Source: Chitinophagaceae bacterium
GTDB lineage: Bacteria > Bacteroidota > Bacteroidia > Chitinophagales > UBA10324
Direction: 5' to 3'
DNA length: 64,000 nucleotides
NCBI GenBank assembly: GCA_016717285.1
Contig: JADKFU010000005.1
Location: forward strand, 1,658,501 to 1,722,500
Shown here: positions 7,931-15,741 of the stretch, piece after piece
Layout: every line of letters begins with the position of its first letter
Numbering within the stretch: position 1 is the stretch's first letter
Made by a program: the position numbers and the translations under genes
The notes under the pieces: model-generated
Told to the model about the DNA's origin: nothing
The model's database searches: none
The model's input: the letters and a program-made list of their open reading frames with translations, nothing else

Positions 7931-8680
7931 TCAGAAGTCTTTCCTCCAGGTGGCTTTATTTCTCTCAGTCAATGGTAATATCTTTACTAAATAAATTTGA
8001 GCTTTATCAATAATGTTTGAACAGTTTTCATCCAGATAATAATATTTGGCAACGATTGGTACTAATGTTTTCTTATCGATGTATCGAATGACATTGTAAC
8101 AATGCTTATCTGCGCCGGTAACAGTGTATATTTCTTTGAAAATGTATGTTTTGAATTTTATTCCACACAGATAAAATGTGCTGTCTCTCCCTGTATAATA
8201 ATTAACACCATCACATGTTACTTGATTTGATGAGAGGAAGAATGGACTACAGTTAATTAAAGTATCCCATTTTGAAAGAGAATACCATTTTGCTCTAGCA
8301 ATTGACTCGTCCACATTACTTCTGTAAAGAAAATAAATTGAATCTTTTTCTTTTCTTAGAATAAATGGTTGCGTTGATAAATATACTACATCTTCAAAGG
8401 ATGTATCATGAACGACTTTTAAAATTTCATTTTTTAAACTATCGACGAAGATGGTATCACTATAAAAATATGCATTGGATGAGTCTGGGTAGCCAGTAAT
8501 GTGTAAAGTATCATGAAGAGTTTCTATAAAATAGTCAAGGACATGAGTCTCAATCCCCCCATTTAAGTTCCTCGATGTTTTCTCAAATACCAAGGTGCGA
8601 TTTTGAATGGTACCCATTTGGCAGCCCCCTGAAAATGCCGTTAAAAAAATAAATAGAATCTGTGAACTACTTTGACTCAT
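7931..8680 (-). CDS. Predicted lipoprotein in Rhs-linked operon
   Basis: A 249-residue protein with a short hydrophobic N-terminus ending in FSGGC (lipobox) near residue 20. The mature part is rich in aromatic and polar residues and contains scattered cysteines (TCDGVNYYTG, YLCGIKFKTYI, ENCSNIID). No family recognised. Its ATG overlaps the stop of the upstream membrane protein gene (TAATG), so the two are translationally coupled, and both follow the truncated Rhs gene. This is the third gene of that operon and a candidate immunity or accessory factor. AT-rich composition matches the rest of the island. Confidence 0.6.
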   Translation of the reverse strand: MSQSSSQILFIFLTAFSGGCQMGTIQNRTLVFEKTSRNLNGGIETHVLDYFIETLHDTLHITGYPDSSNAYFYSDTIFVDSLKNEILKVVHDTSFEDVVYLSTQPFILRKEKDSIYFLYRSNVDESIARAKWYSLSKWDTLINCSPFFLSSNQVTCDGVNYYTGRDSTFYLCGIKFKTYIFKEIYTVTGADKHCYNVIRYIDKKTLVPIVAKYYYLDENCSNIIDKAQIYLVKILPLTERNKATWRKDF

Positions 8681-9231
8681 TAAATAGAATTTTCTAAGGA
8701 CGCATAACTTCGCCTAATTCTTTCTTGTAATAAGATAATTCCAAGCGGAAAAAGGTATAGAAGTACCAAAATATTAATCATGGAATATTTGATGCTTATC
8801 TTAGGAAGTTGGGACAGTAATTGAGCTGATTTAAATATAAAATATAAATAGGAAATTAGAGCTGACGTTCCTATAAGGGGTAAAAGGTTAATAATGGGTG
8901 AACTGGAATTTTGGATAAAAGAGAATAGAAAGAGTATGAATGAAATAGGTAGGCCAGAAATGAGTATGATCAACAAGAACGTGTGAAGCATAAAATAATT
9001 CTGGGAAAACTTCTTATTGAATAAGATTATTATGGAATAGAGCCACATCAAATAAACTGTATATGATATCATATATATTAATACCATTGTTTGTAACTTT
9101 GAGCTATTTAGTAGATCACTAATTAAATCTCCAGAAGAAGGAATGCTGCCAAATATTGCTTGAAAAACAATCGGTAAAACTATTACTACGCAAACTAGAA
9201 TCCATCTATTGACTTTCAGTAGTATTTTCAT
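8680..9231 (-). CDS. Multi-pass membrane protein in Rhs-linked operon
   Basis: A 183-residue, very hydrophobic protein with about five predicted transmembrane segments (for example WILVCVVIVLPIVFQAIF at the N-terminus and YSMINILVLLYLFPLGIILL near the end). It starts one base after the Rhs stop codon and its own stop overlaps the next start, so it sits in a tight three-gene unit. No family recognised. An inner-membrane protein directly after a Rhs tip is a plausible immunity protein against a membrane-acting toxin, but the toxin type is unknown, so this is inference from arrangement. Confidence 0.6.
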   Translation of the reverse strand: MKILLKVNRWILVCVVIVLPIVFQAIFGSIPSSGDLISDLLNSSKLQTMVLIYMISYTVYLMWLYSIIILFNKKFSQNYFMLHTFLLIILISGLPISFILFLFSFIQNSSSPIINLLPLIGTSALISYLYFIFKSAQLLSQLPKISIKYSMINILVLLYLFPLGIILLQERIRRSYASLENSI

Positions 9232-9232
9232 G

Positions 9233-10930
9233 TTATTTATTTGGGGTTATAGTTCTTGAAAAAAGAGGTATAAACAAGTCAAATTCTCCAAGAAGGATAC
9301 CCCCTTCCTTTAAACCAATTCCAATACCAACCTTGGAGGTTTGTAAATTTGTGTTTAGGTTTAAAGAACTTCTTGAGTAAGTGAATCCACATATGGTAAT
9401 ATCAGTTGATATTATTTGCTCTTTTACGTTATCGCTGTGTGTTATGGTTACTGTTTCCTGATAAGCTCCACCTCCAAACGTTCCTAATCCTGTATCAAGA
9501 TTTTTCCAACGCCTAACTGATTTGTCGCCATTCTCAGATACACCAAATCCTACTGATCTCCAATCCCTGATTCCAATTAAGTCAACTTCAATACCTCCGC
9601 CAACTGAAGCCAAACCTAAATCCAAGCTGGCAGATGCCCCAAAGGTCCAAAGAAGCGAGAATTCTGTCCCACTCAAATCAAAATATTCATCTTTTACTAT
9701 TGTATTTGGTGGTGAGGAGGCACTAAATGTCGAAGAAGAGTTTGATACTGGTGTAATTGAATTTTCTGATTTGGTTGCAATTGGGGTGGTTGCGGTAGCT
9801 ACATTCACTGTATTATTAATTCCTTTGTCATATTCCTTTCGAAGTTCACCAGGATTTTGGGGAACTGTTTCTGAAGTATAGAGACTGTTGTCAATTGTAT
9901 ACAGGTTATTATCAGCATGCCCGTCATCGCCAATTTCCGTTCCTGTACATGTAATCCAATGTCCATCATTGTCACCATTTGGATCAATATTGGTGATAAA
10001 TTTATTGCTGAATGAATGATACGAAGACATCCATGGTTTTTGAGAGAAAGCAGGATCAATATTCCAGCGTCTGCTAAGCCGTGGATCATATTGCCAATAA
10101 TCGGCAGTATAAGAGTTTCCGATCCCACATATTTCATCGTCTTTTTCTTGTCCGCTTGCTGCACCAAACCTGTACTTTAAAGAACTAAAACTCCTATCCG
10201 GCATTACCATCCCGCCCGAATAGTAATCCTGAGCACTGACTTGAACAGCTAACCAATAATCATAGTTGCCATTGGTTGTAGCCGTATCTACACCGATCTT
10301 TCGGTCATTGATCGTGGTCAAAACATTTCCAAGATGATTGGTAAGCTCGTATTGCTTTCTGCCTTGGAGATGATGGAAATACTTCGAGTAGGTGCTGCCG
10401 GGATAAACCACTGAATCAGGATTCAACACTCCCAACCGTGAACTTCCGTAGAGATCCTGTTCAATCCATCTCACGGTATCTTCTTTTAATTCATACATGG
10501 CCATAATGTTGCCCTGAGCGTCTCGGATATAGTAAGTAGAGGTAGTGTCACTAGAACCAGTAGCAATCACTCGTTTTGATAACCGGTTTTGTGAAACATC
10601 ATATCCAAAATTAATTGCAAGGTCTGTATTGTCATTGTAAATCGAATCCACCTTTCCATAAGCAGTCCAGGTAATATCGAGCTTCTCTTTTTTATCTTCA
10701 ATAAGATTCCCGGAATTATCATACACGTAGTTATTGCTTGACTGCTGATCAATATCGCTGGGATAGTTGCCGCTGCTGATGGCATCATCAACCTTCACTA
10801 ATTTATTAGTTCCAGAGGTATAGTTGTAGGTCAAGTAATCCATGTTCACCTGCGAAACGGCTCCTTTACGAAGGTACGTAACAATATTACCATTGGCATC
10901 ATAGGCAAGGTTTTCTTTGTATGCAGTCAT
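9233..10930 (-). CDS. Rhs/YD-repeat protein, 5'-truncated, with core and unknown C-terminal domain
   Basis: A 565-residue ORF from the first ATG; homologous frame continues upstream to about 11100. YD-repeat units at the N-terminus (LAYDANGNIVTYLRKG, YVYDNSGNLIEDKK, YYIRDAQGNIMAMYE), then YELTNHLGNVLTTINDRK and the core at about residue 238 (DYYSGGMVMPDRSFSS, KYRFGAASGQEKDDEICG, YDPRLSRRWNIDP). After IDPNGDNDG comes a Ser/Thr/Pro-rich linker and a glycine-rich, probably beta-structured C-terminal domain of about 150 residues with no recognised family. No signal peptide or the usual >1000-residue N-terminal part is present. Followed at one base by a membrane protein and a lipoprotein. It is the only tip in the window attached to YD repeats. 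Confidence 0.8.
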   Translation of the reverse strand: MTAYKENLAYDANGNIVTYLRKGAVSQVNMDYLTYNYTSGTNKLVKVDDAISSGNYPSDIDQQSSNNYVYDNSGNLIEDKKEKLDITWTAYGKVDSIYNDNTDLAINFGYDVSQNRLSKRVIATGSSDTTSTYYIRDAQGNIMAMYELKEDTVRWIEQDLYGSSRLGVLNPDSVVYPGSTYSKYFHHLQGRKQYELTNHLGNVLTTINDRKIGVDTATTNGNYDYWLAVQVSAQDYYSGGMVMPDRSFSSLKYRFGAASGQEKDDEICGIGNSYTADYWQYDPRLSRRWNIDPAFSQKPWMSSYHSFSNKFITNIDPNGDNDGHWITCTGTEIGDDGHADNNLYTIDNSLYTSETVPQNPGELRKEYDKGINNTVNVATATTPIATKSENSITPVSNSSSTFSASSPPNTIVKDEYFDLSGTEFSLLWTFGASASLDLGLASVGGGIEVDLIGIRDWRSVGFGVSENGDKSVRRWKNLDTGLGTFGGGAYQETVTITHSDNVKEQIISTDITICGFTYSRSSLNLNTNLQTSKVGIGIGLKEGGILLGEFDLFIPLFSRTITPNK

Positions 10931-11143
10931 GCCGCTGCCACTTGAACTCCATTTGTAATTGGCAGTATTAAAATTGTCAAAAGGCGTTACATCGGTAAGT
11001 CTGTTTAACTGGTCGTATAGGTAAGCATAGCCGATAGTAAGCGGCGTGAGCCCTTTTATGGTGTAGCCAATGTTATGGATGTTACCATTAAATAAGCCGG
11101 GGCAACAAACCCATCTATTGCCTCCGGCAAGATAAATTTGCCA
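10931..11143 (-). pseudogene. Remnant of the Rhs gene 5' part
   Basis: In frame with the Rhs ORF and without a stop down to 10931, the translation includes LFNGNIHNIGY, TIGYAYLYDQLNRLTDV and PFDNFNTANYKWSSSGS, all typical of Rhs repeat regions. No start codon exists in it, and an in-frame TGA lies at 11144-11146. Rhs-like sequence fades at about 11100, next to a hairpin repeat, which marks the truncation point. The full-length N-terminus was therefore lost from this site. Confidence 0.65.
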
Positions 11144-11215
11144 TCACTTGCTTCCCAATTGAATTCTTCAATGATTCCGATCAACATTAAAGCATCTCGT
11201 TGTCACAATGCTATC

Positions 11216-11245
11216 TATTGCCACCGGTTTTAACCGGCGGCAATA
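11216..11245. repeat. Near-perfect hairpin repeat at the Rhs island edge
   Basis: TATTGCCACCGGTT pairs with AACCGGCGGCAATA over 14 bases with one mismatch. A related half-copy (ATCTATTGCCTCCGG) lies at 11114-11128, so about 100 bases are bordered by similar ATCTATTGCCNCCGG sequence at the break of the Rhs gene. It could act as a terminator for the M13 peptidase gene ending at 11265, but no T-run follows on that strand. Confidence 0.6.
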
Positions 11246-11264
11246 AATAACTTGAATCATAGCA

Positions 11265-13313
11265 TTACCAAATCCTTATCCGTTGCTCTTCCGGCACAAA
11301 CATTTTATCACCCTCCTTCACATCAAATGCAGCGTAGAAAGGAGTGAAGTTCATCAGCGGACCACGCACACGATAAATGCCCGGAGAATGCGGATCTGTT
11401 TTCACTTGTTGTAACAATGCCTGATCTTTTACTTTCTTCCTCCAGCTTTGTGCGAACGATAAAAAGAAACGCTGATCAGGTGTATATCCATCAATCTTCG
11501 TGGTGTCCTGACCTTGTTTAGTCAGCTTAAAAGCATCATATGCAATAGCAATTCCACCAATATCGGCAGTGTTTTCTCCTTGGGTAAGCTCACCATTTAT
11601 ATGTATTGAATCAAATACTGTAAAACTGTTGTAGAGATTAATAACCTGTTGTCCTTTTGCTTTAAACTTGTCGTTATCTTCCCTGGTCCACCAGTTTTTC
11701 AGGTTGCCGTCTTTATCGTATTGCGAACCCTGATCATCAAATCCATGCGTGAGCTCATGACCGATTACCATGCCGATGCCACCATAGTTCAAGGCATCAT
11801 CTGATTCCACATCAAACATTGGAAATTGTAAAATGCCTGCAGGAAAAACAATTTCGTTGATGGTTGGATTGTAATACGCATTGTTAGTCGGTGGTGTCAT
11901 GCCCCACTCATTGCGATCGACTGCCTTACCAATTTTAGACGTTTCAAATTCGTATTGATTCTTGCCTGAATTTTCGAGGTTTTGAAACCAGTTATTACGG
12001 TCAGTCGTCACTGCACTGTAGTTGCGCCACACATCCGGATAGCCAACCTTTTTAAGAAAGGTGTGCAGTTTCTCCTTTGCACGTTGCTTCGTGCTGTCAC
12101 TCATCCAGTCGAGTTTACTGATCCGCGCCTCAAATGCTTTCTGCAGGTTATCCACTAATTCCTGCATGCGTTGTTTTGCTTCCGCAGAAAAATATTTTCT
12201 CACATATAGTTGACCAAGGTCTTCGCCTATGCTTCCATCAATAGCTCCGTAAACCCTTTCCCAACGCGGTTTGATTTTTTGCTGACCACTCAGTGCTCTT
12301 CCATTGTATTCAAATTTAGCGTTCACGAAATCACTGCTTAAGCCACTGGCTACATCATCCAGCAAATGAAAACGCAGATAGGTTTTCCAGGTGGATATTG
12401 GAGTCGTTTTCAAAAGGTCATTCAGCTTTAAATAGTAGGCAGGCTGACTCATATTTACTGAATCAGTTGAAACATGCAGGTTGCTGAACACTTCTTTCCA
12501 TCCGATCGCAGGCATTTTTTTATCAAGGTCAGCCACCGACATTTTATTGTAATTGCTTTGCGGATCGCGCAACTCAACATTGGTGCGATGACTTGCAGCA
12601 AGTTGCTTTTCTAAGTTGTAAATGATGGTCGCATTCTTATTTGCAGTAACGGAATCATCACCTGTTAATTGAAATAAAGCGCTGATATACTTCAGGTAAG
12701 CTTTCACCACTTCCCGGGTGCCTTCATCTTGCATGAAATAATAATCACGGTCAGGCAACCCAAGTCCGGATTGAAAATAGATTGCAATATTTTTGGTGCT
12801 GTTTTTATCGTCGGGTGCCACATATTGACCAATCAGCATTGGATGGTAAAGCGTCCATTGTGATGCTGCAAACTTCATCACATCCTGTGCATTTTGCAAA
12901 GCTTCAATCTGATCCAGGTAAGGCTTTACGGGTTGATAACCCAACTGATTAATGGCGGTAGTATCCATTCCTGATGCATAAAAATCACCGACCTTTTGTT
13001 CCACGCTTCCTTTAGTTGAATTGGAAGCAGCAGCTTCTTCCAAAATGCTTTTGATGTTTGCTTTGGTTTTATAATCCATTTCAAGGCGCGCGCCGGCTCT
13101 TGATTCAGTAGGTAATATGGTGGCAGTGTCGTACCAGTTGCCGTTGGCATACAGGAAAAAATCATCGCCGGGTTTGATAGCAGTATCAATATTCTGCAAC
13201 GACAATGTCTTTCTTTCTTTGTCTTTTTCTGCAGGACCAGCGCTTCTTTTGCAACTGATGCTTGCGGTAACAATAAGGATGATGGTAATCAGCAGGAGTG
13301 AAAATTTGTTCAT
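11265..13313 (-). CDS. M13 family zinc metallopeptidase (neprilysin/PepO type) lipoprotein
   Basis: A 682-residue secreted endopeptidase. N-terminal lipoprotein signal (LLLITIILIVTASISC). The mature start PGDDFFLYANGNWYD is the usual M13 opening. Active site VIGHELTHGFDDQGSQYD with HExxH at His519, Glu520, His523, and the third ligand in GENTADIGG (about 578). NAYYNPTINEIVFPAGILQ is the substrate-binding NAYY block. C-terminal VRGPLMNF and a final RIRIW tail match the family, whose length (about 650-700) it has. Acts on peptides outside the inner membrane. Monocistronic by position; the gene lies downstream of lolD on the same strand but 390 bases of repeats separate them. Confidence 0.95.
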   Translation of the reverse strand: MNKFSLLLITIILIVTASISCKRSAGPAEKDKERKTLSLQNIDTAIKPGDDFFLYANGNWYDTATILPTESRAGARLEMDYKTKANIKSILEEAAASNSTKGSVEQKVGDFYASGMDTTAINQLGYQPVKPYLDQIEALQNAQDVMKFAASQWTLYHPMLIGQYVAPDDKNSTKNIAIYFQSGLGLPDRDYYFMQDEGTREVVKAYLKYISALFQLTGDDSVTANKNATIIYNLEKQLAASHRTNVELRDPQSNYNKMSVADLDKKMPAIGWKEVFSNLHVSTDSVNMSQPAYYLKLNDLLKTTPISTWKTYLRFHLLDDVASGLSSDFVNAKFEYNGRALSGQQKIKPRWERVYGAIDGSIGEDLGQLYVRKYFSAEAKQRMQELVDNLQKAFEARISKLDWMSDSTKQRAKEKLHTFLKKVGYPDVWRNYSAVTTDRNNWFQNLENSGKNQYEFETSKIGKAVDRNEWGMTPPTNNAYYNPTINEIVFPAGILQFPMFDVESDDALNYGGIGMVIGHELTHGFDDQGSQYDKDGNLKNWWTREDNDKFKAKGQQVINLYNSFTVFDSIHINGELTQGENTADIGGIAIAYDAFKLTKQGQDTTKIDGYTPDQRFFLSFAQSWRKKVKDQALLQQVKTDPHSPGIYRVRGPLMNFTPFYAAFDVKEGDKMFVPEEQRIRIW

Positions 13314-13702
13314 GGGAATTTTATTTGTTGGCCGAAATATAAAAAGTTTGCTGAAGGGGGAAAATTTATTTCGTCAAACCGACTTCACCGAACCAATATT
13401 GAATGATACTATGCATTTGCCTTCATGCAATGACGTTGTTTAGGGTTCCCGAATCCGCCACGTCGGTCCCTGAGCGGAGTCGAAGGGCCCGACCACACAG
13501 TGCTGAACCCTGACTTGTCTGCATTGTGCTTCCTTGCCCTGAACTTGCCTGCCCTGAGCTTGCTTGCCCTGAGCTTGTCGAAGGGTCGAAGGGTCGAAGG
13601 ACCGAAGGACCGAAAGATCGAAGTGTCGAAGATTAGAAAGGTCTAAAAGTCCGACTCCGCCGCGTCGGCTCCTGAGCGAGCCGAAGGGTCCGACCTCAAA
13701 AC
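13314..13702. repeat. Gene-free spacer with GTCGAAGG-type simple repeats
   Basis: From about 13490 to 13690 the DNA is a run of imperfect copies of CCTGAGCTTGCNTGCCCTGA and GTCGAAGG/ACCGAAGG units. An 88-residue frame across it translates simple repeats only and is not a gene. This is the REP-like, dispersed repeat seen in many Bacteroidota genomes. Bases 13314-13490 hold nothing recognisable apart from the likely promoter region of the M13 gene. Confidence 0.7.
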
Positions 13703-14353
13703 TCAAATCATCGCTCCATCCTTCATCGTCAACTTCCTGTCCGCCAAATTCGCGAGTTCCTCATTGTGCGTTACAATCACAAATGTCTGGTTGAATTTTT
13801 CACGCAATTGAAAAAATAGCGTGTGCAGCTCTTTAGCCGAATCAGAATCAAGATTACCTGATGGTTCGTCTGCCAGCACCACTTTGGGCGAATTAATGAG
13901 GGCACGCGCAACAGCTACACGCTGCTGCTCACCGCCGGAAAGTTCAGAAGGCTTGTGTTCCATTCTGTCTTTCAATCCGAGATAGGAGAGCAGCTCCTTT
14001 GCTCTTTCCCTGGTTTGCTTCACCTCTCTGCCGCCAATGTGCGCAGGTATCGACACATTTTCAATAGCAGTAAATTCAGGCAAGAGGTGATGAAACTGAA
14101 ACACAAAACCAATGTGCTGATTTCTGAAGATGCCCAGCTTCTTATCAGGAAGTTGAAAAACATCAGTGCCTTCATACAAAACCTTTCCTTCGTTCGCACG
14201 ATCCAGTGTGCCCATAATATGAAGCAGCGTGCTCTTTCCTGCCCCCGAAGGTCCGACTATTGAAACCACCTCACCTTTAGCAATATCAATTGATACGCCC
14301 CTCAGAATATGAAGATCGCCATAGTATTTATGAATGTTGGTAGCTTGTATCAT
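13703..14353 (-). CDS. lolD: ABC transporter ATP-binding protein, LolD type
   Basis: A 216-residue ATPase of the LolCDE/MacB class, which releases outer-membrane lipoproteins from the inner membrane. Walker A GPSGAGKST, Q-loop VFQFHHLLPEF, signature LSGGEQQR and Walker B VVLADEPSGNLD with H-loop VTHNEE are all present. The frame extends to a GTG at 14395, but ATG 14353 (MIQATNIHKYYGD) gives the normal family N-terminus. The partner permease (LolC/E) is not in the window, as is common in Bacteroidota. A macrolide-exporter-type ATPase cannot be excluded by sequence alone. Confidence 0.88.
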   Translation of the reverse strand: MIQATNIHKYYGDLHILRGVSIDIAKGEVVSIVGPSGAGKSTLLHIMGTLDRANEGKVLYEGTDVFQLPDKKLGIFRNQHIGFVFQFHHLLPEFTAIENVSIPAHIGGREVKQTRERAKELLSYLGLKDRMEHKPSELSGGEQQRVAVARALINSPKVVLADEPSGNLDSDSAKELHTLFFQLREKFNQTFVIVTHNEELANLADRKLTMKDGAMI

Positions 14354-14565
14354 GTATGAAAATTGCAATCGCCAAAGAAACAATTTTTGTATCACATCAT
14401 TGGCTAAAGCATCATTTGGACCGGATCGGTGGACTAAGCGCTATATTATTTTCTATCACGCAATACATGTATGTTGCAGGTGGTAAAAAGTAAATTAGTC
14501 GCATTGAATTCTCCTGCATACACCATGACTTGCATATGTGCGATGCAAAAAAATAGATTCTTATT

Positions 14566-14904
14566 ATGACAACCGTTGCAAAGTTGAAAATGATCAAAAT
14601 CATCCATACAATCGTCTGGATTTTTTTCAATATAGTGCTTGGCTATCTTGCATATGCTGCGATCGCCGGGAAAATTGACAAATGGGTTTGGATAGGAATC
14701 AGTCTCATTGTATTGGAAGGAATAGTGTTGCTGATCTTTGGAAACAGGTGCCCGCTTACTGTAATGGCGAGAAAGTATTCCGATTCGTCCGCTGATAATT
14801 TTGATATCTATCTTCCGAACTGGCTTGCGAAGTATAATAAGCTGATTTACACCAGTATTTTTTTGATAATCATCGTTGCGATATTTTATAGACTGATGTC
14901 TTGA
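14566..14904 (+). CDS. Small four-helix membrane protein (DUF2784-like)
   Basis: A 112-residue protein with three to four hydrophobic helices (IIHTIVWIFFNIVLGYLAYAA, WVWIGISLIVLEGIVLLIF, and IYTSIFLIIIVAIFYRL). The loop NRCPLTVMARKYSD followed by DNFDIYLPNWLAKYNK has the CPLT motif of small DUF2784-type membrane proteins. ATG 14566 or the internal ATG at 14590 could be the start. A longer frame on the opposite strand is its shadow: the plus-strand reading has clear membrane-protein character. Function unknown. Confidence 0.65.
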   Translation: MTTVAKLKMIKIIHTIVWIFFNIVLGYLAYAAIAGKIDKWVWIGISLIVLEGIVLLIFGNRCPLTVMARKYSDSSADNFDIYLPNWLAKYNKLIYTSIFLIIIVAIFYRLMS

Positions 14905-15094
14905 GATTTTGAAAGGCAAGTTTCCTGCGTCTTCTTGATGAGACGGAGCCAGTGTAAAAACATAAACCAGAAGCTGAATACTTGTGATTCATTCATAAAT
15001 TTTATATTTTGTTGAATGCGTTCTGTTCTAAAATGAAGTTCGGATTTTAAATTTTGAGGGAGTCGAAGAACATTTTTTGAAGTACATCAACATA

Positions 15095-15460
15095 AACAAT
15101 GTCGCAGTTCGACTACGCTCACTGTGACATTGTTCTTTTTCACTCATATGCCCGTTCGTCCGCGGAAATCAGTTCTTTTTCATTATTTCAAAAACCGCTT
15201 GATAGATGTTTCCGATCTTCCTTCCGGAATTTACTTTGCCACTGTCACACAAAAATTATAAAAGACATTAAAAGAGTAGATTAAATTCCAATCTCAATAA
15301 GTCCGGAACTACAAATCAATAGGTGTTTGAAAGCTTGGTGAGTTTCTGCTTTACTGAAAATTAAAAGAAGATTTGATTCGTGATTTACGTGGTCGAACGG
15401 GCATTAGAGTGGAACAAAAACAATGTCACGGTGAGCGTAGTCGAACCGCGACATTTGTTT
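15095..15460. repeat. Element with two inverted copies of a self-palindromic 76-base repeat
   Basis: The left arm starts with a hairpin (AACAATGTCGCAGT, loop TCGACTACGCTC, ACTGTGACATTGTT; 15095-15134) and continues to CCCGTTCGTCCGCGGAAATC. The right arm (15381-15460), reverse-complemented, reads AACAAATGTCGCGGT, the identical loop, ACCGTGACATTG, then CCCGTTCGACCACGTAAATC. The AGT/ACT pair in one stem is replaced by GGT/ACC in the other, so pairing is conserved by paired change. The ~210-base interior has no transposase. This fits a REPIN- or MITE-like unit. Confidence 0.7.
15185..15261 (+). pseudogene. Fragment resembling a T9SS type A sorting tail
   Basis: One frame reads LIDVSDLPSGIYFATVTQKL and then stops at 15259-15261. 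VSDLPSGIYF followed by beta-strand residues is the hallmark of the C-terminal sorting domain of T9SS cargo. The upstream part of the frame is degenerate and no gene body exists, so it looks like the leftover end of a lost cargo gene trapped between two inverted repeats. Confidence 0.5.
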
Positions 15461-15712
15461 TTGTTATAGCCCTCCCAAAAGAAATTGTCTTTCTTCGACA
15501 CCGCTTTAAATGACAATTTTTTTGCTTCTCGCCACAACAGACAATAATTCCTCTGCATAAATTCAATAGTTCAATGATTCGAACACCTATGATTATAAAT
15601 CCGAATTCGCGCAGCATCAATTTTTATGTCACCATGATGTCAGTTTGATTTTGTTGGTCGATGGAATTCCACCATACACCGAAACCTGTTTCAGATTTCA
15701 GATTATTCAAGC

Positions 15713-15721
15713 TATTTTTGC
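15713..15721 (+). promoter_or_regulatory. Bacteroidota -7 promoter element for sucC
   Basis: TATTTTTGC matches TAnnTTTGC exactly and lies 20 bases before the sucC ATG, giving a short leader. Confidence 0.65.
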
Positions 15722-15741
15722 GCGTCTTTTAAAAAGCTACC

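Larger units (their letters stand above)
14905..15741. other. Gene-free region holding an inverted-repeat element
   Basis: About 840 bases without a supported gene. It contains two inverted ~76-base repeats (15095-15170 and 15381-15460), a fragment resembling a T9SS sorting tail (15185-15261), and the sucC promoter at its right end. The remaining parts (14905-15090 and 15465-15700) show nothing recognisable. Confidence 0.7.

Noticed and set aside
9522..10167. ORFs on both strands inside the Rhs gene
   Set aside because: Shadows of the Rhs frame, which shows YD repeats and core motifs.
13440..13706. 88-residue ORF before lolD
   Set aside because: Its protein is a translation of simple repeats (STLRQAQGKQAQG type).
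14446..14919. 157-residue minus-strand ORF
   Set aside because: Longer than the opposite ORF, but the plus-strand protein at 14566 has clear membrane helices and the CPLT motif; this one is polar and random.
15099..15284. 61-residue ORF suggesting a transposase remnant
   Set aside because: It crosses the inverted-repeat arm in a frame different from the T9SS-tail fragment and resembles no transposase.
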